Source: Leptospira noumeaensis
GTDB taxonomy: Bacteria; Spirochaetota; Leptospiria; Leptospirales; Leptospiraceae
Assembly: GCF_004770765.1 (NCBI RefSeq)
Contig: NZ_RQFK01000009.1
Location: forward strand, 124,001 to 188,000
Direction of reading: 5' to 3'
DNA length: 64,000 nucleotides
Under the pieces are notes generated by a model. It was given only the letters and a program-made list of their open reading frames with translations. It was not told the DNA's origin and made no database searches. Positions 9,747 through 18,354 of the stretch are shown in pieces. Each line of letters begins with the position of its first letter. Positions within the stretch are counted from its first letter, which is position 1. Made by a program: the position numbers and the translations under genes.

Positions 9747-10113
9747 CGTTTTCGAATAACTCCGCTACCTGTTTTATCAACTGCTCATTGTTAAATGGTT
9801 TTACCATCCAAGCATCTGCTCCATTAAACAATGCATTAGAAATAATATCTGGTTTATTTTCGCCAGACAAAACAATGATCTTGAAATCTTTATTTTTGAT
9901 GATTTTTTTTGACTCTTTGATTAAGTTCACACCACTAAGTCCGGGCATATTAAAATCAAAAATTCCCAACCGAATGGACGGATCAGAATTTAGAATTTCA
10001 ATTGCTTTTTCACCTGTGTTACATGCTTGTACGGAATGTCCTTGGCTACTGAGAGCTAAACGGACAATGTTTAGAACCGTTGGAGAGTCGTCCACTACGA
10101 GGATAGATGCCAT
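9733..10113 (-). CDS. Single-domain CheY-like response regulator
   Basis: A stand-alone receiver of 126 residues. It has the acidic pocket VVDDSPTV, the phospho-acceptor Asp in IFDFNMPGLSG, the switch Ser in IVLSGE, and the conserved Lys in MVKPFNN. No output domain is attached, so it should act by binding a partner protein, as CheY does at the flagellar switch. It lies 13 bp after a paralogous receiver and overlaps the following kinase gene. Whether this copy or its neighbour is the motor-binding CheY cannot be decided from sequence. Confidence 0.92.
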   Translation of the reverse strand: MASILVVDDSPTVLNIVRLALSSQGHSVQACNTGEKAIEILNSDPSIRLGIFDFNMPGLSGVNLIKESKKIIKNKDFKIIVLSGENKPDIISNALFNGADAWMVKPFNNEQLIKQVAELFENDVSF

Positions 10114-10126
10114 ATTTTCGCTAAAG

Positions 10127-10486
10127 TTAAGTTAGTTGAGAAATTAATTTGACTAAGGATTCGTTTGCAAACGGTTTTACAAGCCAACCAACGGCACCGG
10201 CTGCTTTACCTTTGTTTTTCATCTCATCACTAGACTCTGTTGTTAACATAACAATTTTCATAGATTTACCATTTTCTGTTTTTAGAGTTTTTTCCGTTAA
10301 TTCAATTCCGGTCATTCCAGGCATGTTCACATCAAAAATTCCTATATCGAATCCACTAACTTCAATTTTTTGAAGTGCTTCCATTCCGTTCGATGCCGAT
10401 GTAACCTCGTGACCTTCTGTTGTTAACACCAAGTTCAAAATTTTTAATACCGCTGGTGCATCATCTACTGTGAGTATTCTAGCCAT
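10127..10486 (-). CDS. Single-domain CheY-like response regulator
   Basis: The 119-residue receiver carries TVDDAPAV, phospho-acceptor Asp in IFDVNMPGMTG, Thr-Thr-Glu in MLTTES, and Lys in LVKPFAN. It is clearly related to the adjacent 126-residue receiver (shared AP/SP-TVL-NLV-L and FD-NMPG patterns), suggesting a tandem duplication. It starts 1 bp after the stop of the pseudo-receiver kinase gene, so it is probably translated from the same message. Likely a phosphate acceptor for CheA or for one of the two nearby kinases. Confidence 0.92.
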   Translation of the reverse strand: MARILTVDDAPAVLKILNLVLTTEGHEVTSASNGMEALQKIEVSGFDIGIFDVNMPGMTGIELTEKTLKTENGKSMKIVMLTTESSDEMKNKGKAAGAVGWLVKPFANESLVKLISQLT

Positions 10487-10487
10487 T

Positions 10488-11744
10488 TTATTTCTCCTCT
10501 TCTATCAATGGGAATCGAATTGTTAAACATATATCTTTTGTGTTTTCATTTCTAAAATTGTTTTCAATATTATAGATTTGAACGTTAGCTTGGTGTTGGT
10601 CCATAATTTTTTTTACTAATGGTAATCCTAACCCGAATCGGAATTGTTCGAATTTGGCATAACTATCATCAACAACGGATGAAATTCTAAAAAATGGTTC
10701 AAATACGAAGGACTCATACTTTTCCGGGATCCCATTGGTTCCATCATTGTTTTGATAAGCAGGGTTAATCACCTTAAGTTCGAGAAAATTTTCTTTATGA
10801 AAGAAAATTAAATAAATTATATCCTTTTCTCTTGAGTATTTGATCGCATTTAAGAAAATTTCTCGGACTACATAGGAAAGTTTAGCTTCATCAAAATGAA
10901 TTTTTTTTCCGGTGACTGAGGCTGGAATTTGGCTTAAATTTATTTTTTGGGATTTGATATTTAATGCTTCGTTTAATGTTTCTGTTTCAGTTTGGATGAT
11001 CGAAAGTAGTTTTGTAGGTGAATCCAAATTTTTCACAACCATTTCATCATCAATCACTGATTGTGAAATCGACATACTATCAAACATACTTTTCGCAGCT
11101 TCGTAATTTTCAGAAAGTAGATCCATTACTGGTTTCGGAATGGAATAGTTTTTTCCCTCTAAGTCCAGTTTACTTTTCGAAATTAAAATACTGACAACAC
11201 TCATCAAAGTTCCGATCCCACTGCCTTGAAATAAATTAATATTCATTTGGTGGATGATGTCTGCGGCTATGTTTTCGTTTTCTTTGTGTGAGAGTGACTT
11301 TTTCCAATCAAAAATTTCTACCATCCTTTTATACAGATGGTTTTCGGCTTCATTGATCAATTGCGACTTTTGTTTTGTTAATAAATATTGAAAAGATCTA
11401 TCTAGGGTAAATTGTAAATGGCTAAGATCAATAGGAGTTTGAATGAAATCATAAACTTTATGTTGTTTCAGAAGAGTCGCAGTGATATCCCATTTTGTGC
11501 TATCGGTGATAAGGATGATGAGTGTCTGCGGGTAGTTTTCTAGTAGTTCCGTTAGTTGCTTTTGGGCTTCACCATTTTCAACATCGGTGATATGGAAAAT
11601 GAAAAAATGAAACTTTCCTCCTTCGAGTGTTTTGGTAACATCATCTAATGATTTAACTCTTTCAAAGGTATAACCAATTTCTTTTAAAGTATTTGCTAGC
11701 GAATCTGTATGTTGAGATTCTAGAAGTAAACTATGCGGAATCAT
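10488..11744 (-). CDS. Atypical histidine-kinase-like protein with degenerate receiver domain
   Basis: The N-terminal ~120 residues have receiver-like alternation (LLLESQHTD... FHFFIFHITDVENG... IILITDS... DFIQTPIDL), but every key residue is lost: the acidic pocket is LES, the phospho-acceptor position is His, and the conserved Lys is Thr. A helical section with AADIIHQMNINLFQGSG may correspond to a dimerisation region, but no standard H-box is seen. The C terminus (~290-415) is a HATPase: N-box EIFLNAIKYS, a G1-like region that is weak, and FRFGLGLPLVKKIMDQH. The start overlaps the cheB stop by 4 bp. It may act as a regulator or phosphatase rather than a classical kinase; that is inference. 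Confidence 0.75.
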   Translation of the reverse strand: MIPHSLLLESQHTDSLANTLKEIGYTFERVKSLDDVTKTLEGGKFHFFIFHITDVENGEAQKQLTELLENYPQTLIILITDSTKWDITATLLKQHKVYDFIQTPIDLSHLQFTLDRSFQYLLTKQKSQLINEAENHLYKRMVEIFDWKKSLSHKENENIAADIIHQMNINLFQGSGIGTLMSVVSILISKSKLDLEGKNYSIPKPVMDLLSENYEAAKSMFDSMSISQSVIDDEMVVKNLDSPTKLLSIIQTETETLNEALNIKSQKINLSQIPASVTGKKIHFDEAKLSYVVREIFLNAIKYSREKDIIYLIFFHKENFLELKVINPAYQNNDGTNGIPEKYESFVFEPFFRISSVVDDSYAKFEQFRFGLGLPLVKKIMDQHQANVQIYNIENNFRNENTKDICLTIRFPLIEEEK

Positions 11745-12784
11745 AAGGATCCTACTTCCTTGATTTTATCTACGATTTCGTCGAGTGGGACTTGGTAGGT
11801 AACGGCTCCTAATTCATAAGCCACTTTTGGCATCCCATAAACTACACAAGTTTCTCTGTTTTGTCCGATGGTAAGGCAACCTTGTTCTTTTAGTTGTAAT
11901 AAACCTTTGGCCCCGTCATTTCCCATTCCAGTTAATATAATTCCAATACTACTTCCTGCGATTTCCTTTTCGGCAGCGGATTCAAATAATACATCAACGG
12001 AAGGTCTGTGTCCATTTTTTTTATCTGTTTGGGTGATTCGAGTATAATATTCAGAACCTATTTTTTGAATTCCTAAATGGTAATTTCCTGGTGCAATGTA
12101 AACATGTCCTGGTTGTAAAATTTCCTTATCTTTAGCTTCTTTCACTTGGACTTTTAGTTCTGCATTTAATCTTTGAGCAAATAGAGCTGTGAAGTTTTCA
12201 GGCATATGTTGGGCAATGAGTATTGGAGGGAATGTCTCGTCGACATCATCAAGTAACTTCCGTAATGCTGTTGTTCCCCCGGTTGAAGATCCAATCAAAA
12301 TGAACTTTCGTTTGAAATTAGTTTTTCGTTTTTCTTTGTTTGGGAACGAAAGTTGAGTTTTTAGACTACCGTTAATGTTTGATTTGTTGAAGTTTAAACT
12401 TTCCTTCAGTTTCGAAAGTAAATCTTCTTTGGCTTCGGTTAAACTTTCCGGGGTTCCAATTGGTTTTGTGACGTAATCAAAAGCTCCTGCTTCTAGTGCT
12501 TCCAGTGTAATGGATGCTCCTTCTGTTGTGGAAGAGCTAAACATAATGACAGGCATTGGATGTTGCGGAAGAAGTTTTTTCAAAAAAACAATTCCATCCA
12601 TGCCGGGCATATGAACATCTAAGGTCATTACTTCTGGTTGTTTTTCTACTATTAAGTCCCTGGCTTCAAATGGATTGGCAGCTTCTCCAATGACTTCCCA
12701 ATTTGGATCAGATTCGATCCAACGTTTGATCATACTTCTAACGGATCTTTGGTCGTCGACAACTATGACAGTGTGTTTATTCAT
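11741..12784 (-). CDS. cheB: Chemotaxis protein-glutamate methylesterase CheB
   Basis: Removes methyl groups from, or deamidates, chemoreceptors. The N-terminal receiver has VVDDQRSVR and phospho-acceptor Asp in TLDVHMPGMDG. The C-terminal esterase has the catalytic Ser in LIGSSTGGTTALR, His in QHMPENFTALFAQRL and Asp in LTGMGNDGAKG. I place the start at the ATG at 12784 (MNKHTVIVVDD), which overlaps the cheA TGA by 4 bp; the longer frame to 12868 would add 28 residues with no family resemblance. No cheR methyltransferase gene accompanies it in this operon. Confidence 0.95.
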   Translation of the reverse strand: MNKHTVIVVDDQRSVRSMIKRWIESDPNWEVIGEAANPFEARDLIVEKQPEVMTLDVHMPGMDGIVFLKKLLPQHPMPVIMFSSSTTEGASITLEALEAGAFDYVTKPIGTPESLTEAKEDLLSKLKESLNFNKSNINGSLKTQLSFPNKEKRKTNFKRKFILIGSSTGGTTALRKLLDDVDETFPPILIAQHMPENFTALFAQRLNAELKVQVKEAKDKEILQPGHVYIAPGNYHLGIQKIGSEYYTRITQTDKKNGHRPSVDVLFESAAEKEIAGSSIGIILTGMGNDGAKGLLQLKEQGCLTIGQNRETCVVYGMPKVAYELGAVTYQVPLDEIVDKIKEVGSL

Positions 12785-14661
12785 ATAGTAACCGAAGTTA
12801 AGTGATTGTTGATTAACTTTCTTACATCTAGAATTAGGCCTGCATGTCCATTCCCTAAAATGGTACAACCGGCAAGTCCGTTTATATTTTTGAATATGGG
12901 TGATATTGGTTTTATGACGATGGATTGGCTTCCAAGAATTTCATCAAAAACAATACCCATTTGTTTTTCATGTGATTCGGTTACTATTACATACTTTTCT
13001 TTTAAAGTCCTTTGGTCGTTGAGATCGGAATCTTTGCCAAAAAGTAAATTTATGTCCACGATGGAAATTTGGTTGGTTCTATATTGAAAACTATGGTTGT
13101 TTTTATACAATTCGTTGATGGGTTCATTCGAAAGATATAAAGACTCTTTTACATCGACAGAAGGTAAAATAAAATATGTATCCGATTTGCGAACAACTAG
13201 TCCTTCTATGATGGCTAAGGTTAATGGAACTCTGATGAGAAATGTTGTCCCTTGACCATAAACAGAAAATACATCCACAAAACCTTTGAGTGTGGTTACA
13301 TTTTTTCTGACTACATCGAGACCAACTCCTCTACCGGAAAGGTCTGTCACTTCTTTGGCTGTAGAGAAACCGGGATGAAATAAAAATTCCCAAACTTCTT
13401 GGTCTTGTAAAATTTCTGCCTCAGCAGGTGAAGTGAGTCCAAGTGACATGGCCTTGTTAAGGATTCGGTCTCGGCTCAGTCCTTTTCCATCATCCCTTAC
13501 CTCAATCCAAACTTCCTTTCCTGATTGAGTCGCAGTGAGTTGGATGTTACCTTGTGTTTGTTTTCCTGCTTCTTTTCTTTCTTCTGGAGTTTCTAAACCA
13601 TGGTCAATGGCATTACGAATGATATGAACCAGGGGATCGTACATTTCTTCGATAATGGATTTATCAATTTCTGTTTCTTCACCAGAGATGAGGAGTTCTA
13701 CTTGTTTCCCTGTTTTTTTAGCAGTATCACGAACGAGTCTTTCCATTCTTGAAAAAACTCCTGCAATGGGAACCATTCGTAAACTCAAGGTAATGTCTTG
13801 TAGGTTGCGAATTAGTTTTTTTAATTGTAAGGCCGTTTTGTGAAAATTCTCTAACTTTAGTTTGGTGATATCGGGATGGTCTGTGACCATAGGTTCTGTG
13901 ATGACAATTTCACCAACAATATCTAATAAAGAATCCAACTTTTCGGTATCGATGCGGATATCTTTTTTTACAATGGCCTTTTTGTCATTTTTGGAATTGT
14001 CTTCTTGTTTCGAAACAGTTTCTTTTTGAATGACGTCTTTTGGTTTATAGAAGAGACCAAACTCTTCATTTGGGGATTGGTTTTCTTCTGTTGAAAATAA
14101 ACCAAATTCCTCCACAATCTTTGGTTTTGGATCATCTGTAAAAAGTCCAAATTCTTCCTTTGGAATTTCTGTTGTGGATTCGTTAGTAAATAGTCCAAAC
14201 TCTTGTGAAGAAGGTTTGGTTATGGATTCCTCTTGCGCGTGAGTCAGAGAAATTCGAATGGATTCGTTTTTTTGATTTAATTTGTTAAGAAACTCCGTTT
14301 GTCTTTCTGAAAAAAAATCTCCTCCAGTTGGTGAAGTTTCTTCATGGGTTACAAGTTCATTTAAATAATCTAAAGCAGTAATTAAATATTCGAGTGTATC
14401 TGAGTCTTGTGCTTCTGGATTTTTTCGCAAATAATCCAAAAGGTTTTCTGCAGCATGTGCCATCTTAACAATAGCAGTGAGCCCAAAAAAACCAGAACTT
14501 CCTTTGACTGTATGGAAATGTCTAAATAGAGTATCAAGAAGCTCTCTATCTACTAAACTTCCATCTAACGTTGATTTTTCGAAACGGAGTAAATCCTTTT
14601 CAATATTTTCAAGTGTTTCCCTTGCTTCGAGTAGATATTCTAAAACATCGTCTCTTTCCAT
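12781..14661 (-). CDS. cheA: Chemotaxis histidine kinase CheA with EFGLF-repeat linker
   Basis: Central kinase of the chemoreceptor array; passes phosphate to CheY and CheB. Domains in order: Hpt/P1 (1-~105) with phospho-His in RHFHTVKGSSG (H50); a linker (~110-215); P3 dimerisation (~220-300); HATPase/P4 (~305-475) with HIIRNAIDHG, DDGKGLS and LSGRGVGLDVV; CheW-like P5 (~480-626). There is no recognisable P2 domain. In its place the linker holds four copies of EFGLF (starting at residues 154, 170, 185 and 200) separated by acidic, Pro-rich stretches. It starts 3 bp after the cheW stop and overlaps cheB. Confidence 0.96.
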   Translation of the reverse strand: MERDDVLEYLLEARETLENIEKDLLRFEKSTLDGSLVDRELLDTLFRHFHTVKGSSGFFGLTAIVKMAHAAENLLDYLRKNPEAQDSDTLEYLITALDYLNELVTHEETSPTGGDFFSERQTEFLNKLNQKNESIRISLTHAQEESITKPSSQEFGLFTNESTTEIPKEEFGLFTDDPKPKIVEEFGLFSTEENQSPNEEFGLFYKPKDVIQKETVSKQEDNSKNDKKAIVKKDIRIDTEKLDSLLDIVGEIVITEPMVTDHPDITKLKLENFHKTALQLKKLIRNLQDITLSLRMVPIAGVFSRMERLVRDTAKKTGKQVELLISGEETEIDKSIIEEMYDPLVHIIRNAIDHGLETPEERKEAGKQTQGNIQLTATQSGKEVWIEVRDDGKGLSRDRILNKAMSLGLTSPAEAEILQDQEVWEFLFHPGFSTAKEVTDLSGRGVGLDVVRKNVTTLKGFVDVFSVYGQGTTFLIRVPLTLAIIEGLVVRKSDTYFILPSVDVKESLYLSNEPINELYKNNHSFQYRTNQISIVDINLLFGKDSDLNDQRTLKEKYVIVTESHEKQMGIVFDEILGSQSIVIKPISPIFKNINGLAGCTILGNGHAGLILDVRKLINNHLTSVTI

Positions 14662-14664
14662 GGA

Positions 14665-15168
14665 TTAATTTCCCGGAATGTCCTTAATCAAATGTGATTC
14701 TTCTTGTGTGAGTAACCTTTGTAAATTGATTAGAATTTTGACACTTTCTCCCACACGGCCAGTGGCATAGATAAATCTAGAGGATCTGGACTCACCAATT
14801 TTTGGGGCTAAATCTATATTTTCTACAGGGATTCTGACCACATCATTGACTTTATCAACAATGAGTCCGAGCGGTAACCCATCTAGTTCTATGAGTAAAA
14901 CGCAAGTTCTATCGTGATAGGCTTTGAATGGAATATCAAAACGTAACCGAACATCCATAACAGGAATGATTTTCCCACGAATGTTGATGACTCCCCTTAA
15001 AAAAGGAGCGGTTCCTGGAATGGTTGTGATTGCTGGAAGGGCTAGAATTTCTGTTAGATGGCGGACTTCAAAAGCATAATCTCTATCTTCGAGACTAAAA
15101 CAAAGATACAAATCTTTCATTGTATCTTCTTCTGCATTCAAATCCCATGACTTTAATGTCTGACTCAT
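14665..15168 (-). CDS. cheW: Chemotaxis coupling protein CheW
   Basis: Scaffold linking receptors to CheA. The single CheW (SH3-like) domain shows LYLCFSLEDRDYAFEV, the family hallmark FLRGVINIRGKIIPVMDVR, and LIVDKVNDVVRI. The 167-residue length is typical. The ATG at 15168 has an AAGG upstream; a second in-frame ATG at 15120 would remove 16 poorly conserved residues. The gene lies 9 bp after the MCP stop and 3 bp before cheA. Confidence 0.95.
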   Translation of the reverse strand: MSQTLKSWDLNAEEDTMKDLYLCFSLEDRDYAFEVRHLTEILALPAITTIPGTAPFLRGVINIRGKIIPVMDVRLRFDIPFKAYHDRTCVLLIELDGLPLGLIVDKVNDVVRIPVENIDLAPKIGESRSSRFIYATGRVGESVKILINLQRLLTQEESHLIKDIPGN

Positions 15169-15177
15169 AATCTGGCC

Positions 15178-16926
15178 TTACAAAATAATTCTAGGTTTAT
15201 CCACTCGGGCGAGGGCAGTGGATTTTGAACCTTCCTCTTTGAGTTTGAAACCCATAATGACTGATCGCATAATTTCGACTTGGCGTTTTAAAGTTTCGCT
15301 CGAGGCAGCTACTTCTTCGGCAGAGGCTGCCGTAGTAGAGGTAACGGTTGTTACCTGATCAATCCCTTGTGTGATTTGTAATACAGCTGACTTTTGCTCA
15401 TGGATGGAAAGAGCTAAACCCTTTGTTAATTCACTTACGTTTTCTGCACTTTCTGAAATTTGTCCAAGAACCTCGGCAGTTTTTTCAGTAGCTTCATTTC
15501 CCAGTTTTACTTTTTTCATGGAAGATTCGATGAGAAGGGTGGTTTCATCAGCGGCATTGGCACTTTTTTGTGCTAAATTTCTGACTTCTTCTGCCACCAC
15601 TGCAAATCCTTTTCCATGTTGGCCGGCCCTTGCAGCTTCTACAGCAGCATTGAGAGCGAGGATATTCGTTTGAAAGGCAATGTCGTTAATGACTTTGTTG
15701 ATTTTTGAAATTTGGTCAAAGGAACTACTAATTTCTCCCATAGCAGAAACTAGATCTTTCATTTTTGAATTTCCTTCTATCGCTTGTTTGGCGGTTGATT
15801 CGGAGAATTCCGTCATCCTTTCTGCATTTTCAGCATTTGCCAAAAAGCTGTTACTGATTTCTGTAAGTGTGGCGGATATTTCTTCTACTGCACTTGCTTG
15901 TTCACTTGCTGCTTCAGATAAAGATGTACTGGCATCTGCTAATTGTTGTGCCCCTAAATCAACTTCTTGGGAGGTAAAATATAACTTTTCTACAACATCC
16001 GATAAGTTGATTAACATTCGTTTGAGACTGAGTCCTAACTGATCCCTTTCTGATTTGAGTGATACTTCCGCACTTAAATCAGAATTGGCAATGCGTTCTA
16101 AATGTTCGGCCCGTTCTTTGATAAAGGAAACAAGTTCCATAAATGCTTGGGAAAGTTGTTGGATTTCGTTGCCCTCTAGAGTGATTCCGTTGGCAGACCT
16201 TTTGTGTTTCGTATCTAAGTCGACATCCAAATCTCCAATGGAAACTGTTTGAGCCACTTCCACAATTTTTTTCATAGGGGCAGCAATCGAATCAGAAAAG
16301 AAGATAGCAATGACAAAAACAAGGACAAAGGCAAGGATCACAACGGAAGAAACAATCACAAGGGAACTTTCAAATTGTTCTTCGGACTTATGATATTCTT
16401 CTTTTGCCACTTTGAGTTGGACTCGAATCAAATCATCTAAGTGATGTGTGAGTGGTTCAAAGATGGGATACATATCCACTGTCACAAATTTTTCTAGTTC
16501 CACTTCATTTCTAGTTTCGAGTAAGATTTTTAATTGTTTGACACCGGCTTTGAGAGGAGGAAATTCTTTTTCCATCTGATCGATGATCGCTTTTTCTTCA
16601 GGAACTAAATAAGTTCCTAAATACACTTTCCAAATTTCATCAGCTTTGGTTTCGGATTCACGAATGGATTCCAATGCTTCTTCAACGGTAATTTTTTTTG
16701 CTCGCACCTTGTTTGCTGAATCCACGATGCCAATCAGGTATGCATCGGAAACTTCTTTGATCTGGCTGATTGGCACCACGCGGTCTTCAAATACGGTGTG
16801 AAGTGAAGCTAAAATTTGACGAGCCGAGTAAAAACTGGCACTAGCAACAACGATCATCAGTAAGATCGTTACCATAAACGCCAAAAGTAGTTTGATCCGA
16901 ATTTTTAAATCATGAATCCATTTCAT
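15178..16926 (-). CDS. Methyl-accepting chemotaxis protein
   Basis: Membrane chemoreceptor of 582 residues from the ATG at 16926. TM1 is about residues 8-32, followed by a ~150-residue helical periplasmic domain (four-helix-bundle type), TM2 ([22 protein letters not shown]), a HAMP region after [16 protein letters not shown], and the signalling hairpin with [19 protein letters not shown] and [15 protein letters not shown]. The C terminus lacks an obvious CheR/CheB-tethering pentapeptide. The longer frame to 16977 is rejected because its start falls on the promoter -35, while 16926 has an AGGA at good spacing. It heads the chemotaxis operon. The ligand is unknown. Confidence 0.95.
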   Translation of the reverse strand: MKWIHDLKIRIKLLLAFMVTILLMIVVASASFYSARQILASLHTVFEDRVVPISQIKEVSDAYLIGIVDSANKVRAKKITVEEALESIRESETKADEIWKVYLGTYLVPEEKAIIDQMEKEFPPLKAGVKQLKILLETRNEVELEKFVTVDMYPIFEPLTHHLDDLIRVQLKVAKEEYHKSEEQFESSLVIVSSVVILAFVLVFVIAIFFSDSIAAPMKKIVEVAQTVSIGDLDVDLDTKHKRSANGITLEGNEIQQLSQAFMELVSFIKERAEHLERIANSDLSAEVSLKSERDQLGLSLKRMLINLSDVVEKLYFTSQEVDLGAQQLADASTSLSEAASEQASAVEEISATLTEISNSFLANAENAERMTEFSESTAKQAIEGNSKMKDLVSAMGEISSSFDQISKINKVINDIAFQTNILALNAAVEAARAGQHGKGFAVVAEEVRNLAQKSANAADETTLLIESSMKKVKLGNEATEKTAEVLGQISESAENVSELTKGLALSIHEQKSAVLQITQGIDQVTTVTSTTAASAEEVAASSETLKRQVEIMRSVIMGFKLKEEGSKSTALARVDKPRIIL

Positions 16927-16949
16927 AGTTTTTCCTAGAGGTGGACGGA

Positions 16950-16977
16950 AATATACTTCGTGTTTTCTTTTAGTCAA
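16950..16977 (-). promoter_or_regulatory. Sigma70-type promoter of the chemotaxis operon
   Basis: Read on the minus strand: TTGACT (16972-16977), 16 bp spacer, TATATT (16950-16955), about 24 bp upstream of the MCP ATG. This is a near-consensus housekeeping promoter. I did not find a flagellar sigma28-type promoter in the same region, so the chemotaxis operon appears to be under vegetative control. Confidence 0.7.
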
Positions 16978-17002
16978 GCCATTCCTAATATTAAAGAATA
17001 AA

Positions 17003-17021
17003 AATCTAGATAGTTTAGATT
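17003..17021 (-). terminator. Candidate terminator after the outer-membrane protein gene
   Basis: Inverted repeat AATCTA (17003-17008) / TAGATT (17016-17021) with a 7-nt loop, just past the stop of the barrel protein gene. On the minus strand it is followed by a T-rich run (TTTTATTCTTT). The stem is short and AT-rich, so this is a weak candidate. Confidence 0.4.
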
Positions 17022-17025
17022 GAGT

Positions 17026-18354
17026 TTAAAATGTTTTGGAATAACCTAAACTAACATAGAATAAATGAGCAGGGATATTTTGTAAGGTATAGGCTTCTCG
17101 TAGGAAAGTTTTGACATAAGCATCCCTTAGGGAATTCCCAGTGTCAATTTGTTCTATGGAATTTAAAATTGAGGAATTGTACGCACCATAAACGCGAGAG
17201 GGATTGGTGACTTTCCCATCTTCTGCACTACGATTCCAATGCGCTTTGTTAGGATCTCCACCGGCATACCCATAATAATTATTGGTATCCCAAAGGTATA
17301 AATCTGGTCGGAAAATATGTGCAAATTTTATAAAAAAATCACCAAAGAAAAAGGAAGTCGATGTAGTGATGTCTTGGATTCCGTACCGATTGTCCACAGC
17401 ATTATTTCCCATTGCATATCCAAGATTGAAATGAGGCATAATTCGAAAAAATTGATCTTCTCTGAAGGTATAAGATCCACTCAACGAAAGATAATTTTTA
17501 CCGGCAAGGAGTCCTCCGTTTTCTGTAGAGTATTGTGTGTAGTATGAAATGGTCGGTTTGATTTTTTTTAAAAAAGGAAGTTGCCAATGTACAAAGTATT
17601 CATGCCAGACAAGCCTACTGATTGCATCAGGATTATTCGTATTGAATGTATTATTCGCTCCACCGGATGCAGTTGGATTTTGTTTTTGTGTTCCTGGTGA
17701 AAGTAGGGAGTTTGGCGTTTTTTGAAATGTATTATAAAACCAAATCCCAACAGAAAATTCTCCTAAGGAACTAGGATCAAAATGATAACTCATTGAAAAA
17801 AATAATCCATCCGCCCGTTTGTTTCCGTTGGGTTCTTTTTTGGGTCCATACCCTTGGTTCGGACTATAACCTAAACAGGGATCGGAGCCTGTATTTCCGG
17901 TAGAAATTTTTTGATGTATGGATTCTACACAAGGGTCTTGGCCATAGGGATCATAAAATTTTGTTTCTTCACCCAAATAGGAGGGGCCAACACCACCCGG
18001 TCTGGATTGTAAAATCCTTTTGTCGGAATCAAAATCATCACGGTTAGTCAGCTGGAAATTACCAAAGAGTGACCATTGGAATTTTTTTTCTGGTGACCAA
18101 ACATTGACGGAAGGTTGGAGGGCAGGGGCATAAGTAAAACTTTGGTAGGCCGCACCATTCCTTCGACTTTGTGACTCTCCGACAAACGAGTTTCCTCGCC
18201 AAAGAAAGTCCGATACAATTTCCGTATTGGTTTCTACGATAAGAGACTTTGTTTCTTCCGGTTTCGGTTCTGATTGTACCTGCAAAGAAAACAGTAAATT
18301 TAAAATTAGAAAACTAAGGGTTTGGTTTCTTAAGAATGGATTGGAATGTTTCAC
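17026..18354 (-). CDS. Putative outer-membrane beta-barrel protein
   Basis: From the GTG at 18354, which has a strong GGAGG upstream, the product has a Lys-containing N terminus, a hydrophobic signal segment (LSFLILNLLFSLQVQS) and about 420 mature residues of alternating polar/aromatic strands. EIVSDFLWRGNSF resembles the 'sdY.fRG.s' start of small barrel families, and the protein ends LFYVSLGYSKTF, a terminal Phe as used for BAM recognition. Several Asn/Gly/Pro-rich loops could be surface exposed. The longer frame to 18414 adds 20 basic residues and is unlikely. The start lies inside the upstream lipoprotein gene (41 bp overlap), so they are probably co-transcribed. Function unknown. Confidence 0.75.
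   Translation of the reverse strand: MKHSNPFLRNQTLSFLILNLLFSLQVQSEPKPEETKSLIVETNTEIVSDFLWRGNSFVGESQSRRNGAAYQSFTYAPALQPSVNVWSPEKKFQWSLFGNFQLTNRDDFDSDKRILQSRPGGVGPSYLGEETKFYDPYGQDPCVESIHQKISTGNTGSDPCLGYSPNQGYGPKKEPNGNKRADGLFFSMSYHFDPSSLGEFSVGIWFYNTFQKTPNSLLSPGTQKQNPTASGGANNTFNTNNPDAISRLVWHEYFVHWQLPFLKKIKPTISYYTQYSTENGGLLAGKNYLSLSGSYTFREDQFFRIMPHFNLGYAMGNNAVDNRYGIQDITTSTSFFFGDFFIKFAHIFRPDLYLWDTNNYYGYAGGDPNKAHWNRSAEDGKVTNPSRVYGAYNSSILNSIEQIDTGNSLRDAYVKTFLREAYTLQNIPAHLFYVSLGYSKTF

Noticed and set aside
12785..12868. Longer cheB starting at 12868
   Set aside because: It would lie within the cheA C-terminal coding region and add non-homologous residues; the ATG overlapping the cheA stop is a standard coupled start.
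16927..16977. MCP start at 16977
   Set aside because: That codon coincides with the -35 box of a good promoter, and the downstream ATG at 16926 has an AGGA.
16950..16977. Sigma28 (FliA) promoter for the chemotaxis operon
   Set aside because: A TAAA-like stretch exists but there is no GCCGATAA-like -10; the sigma70 hexamers are far better.
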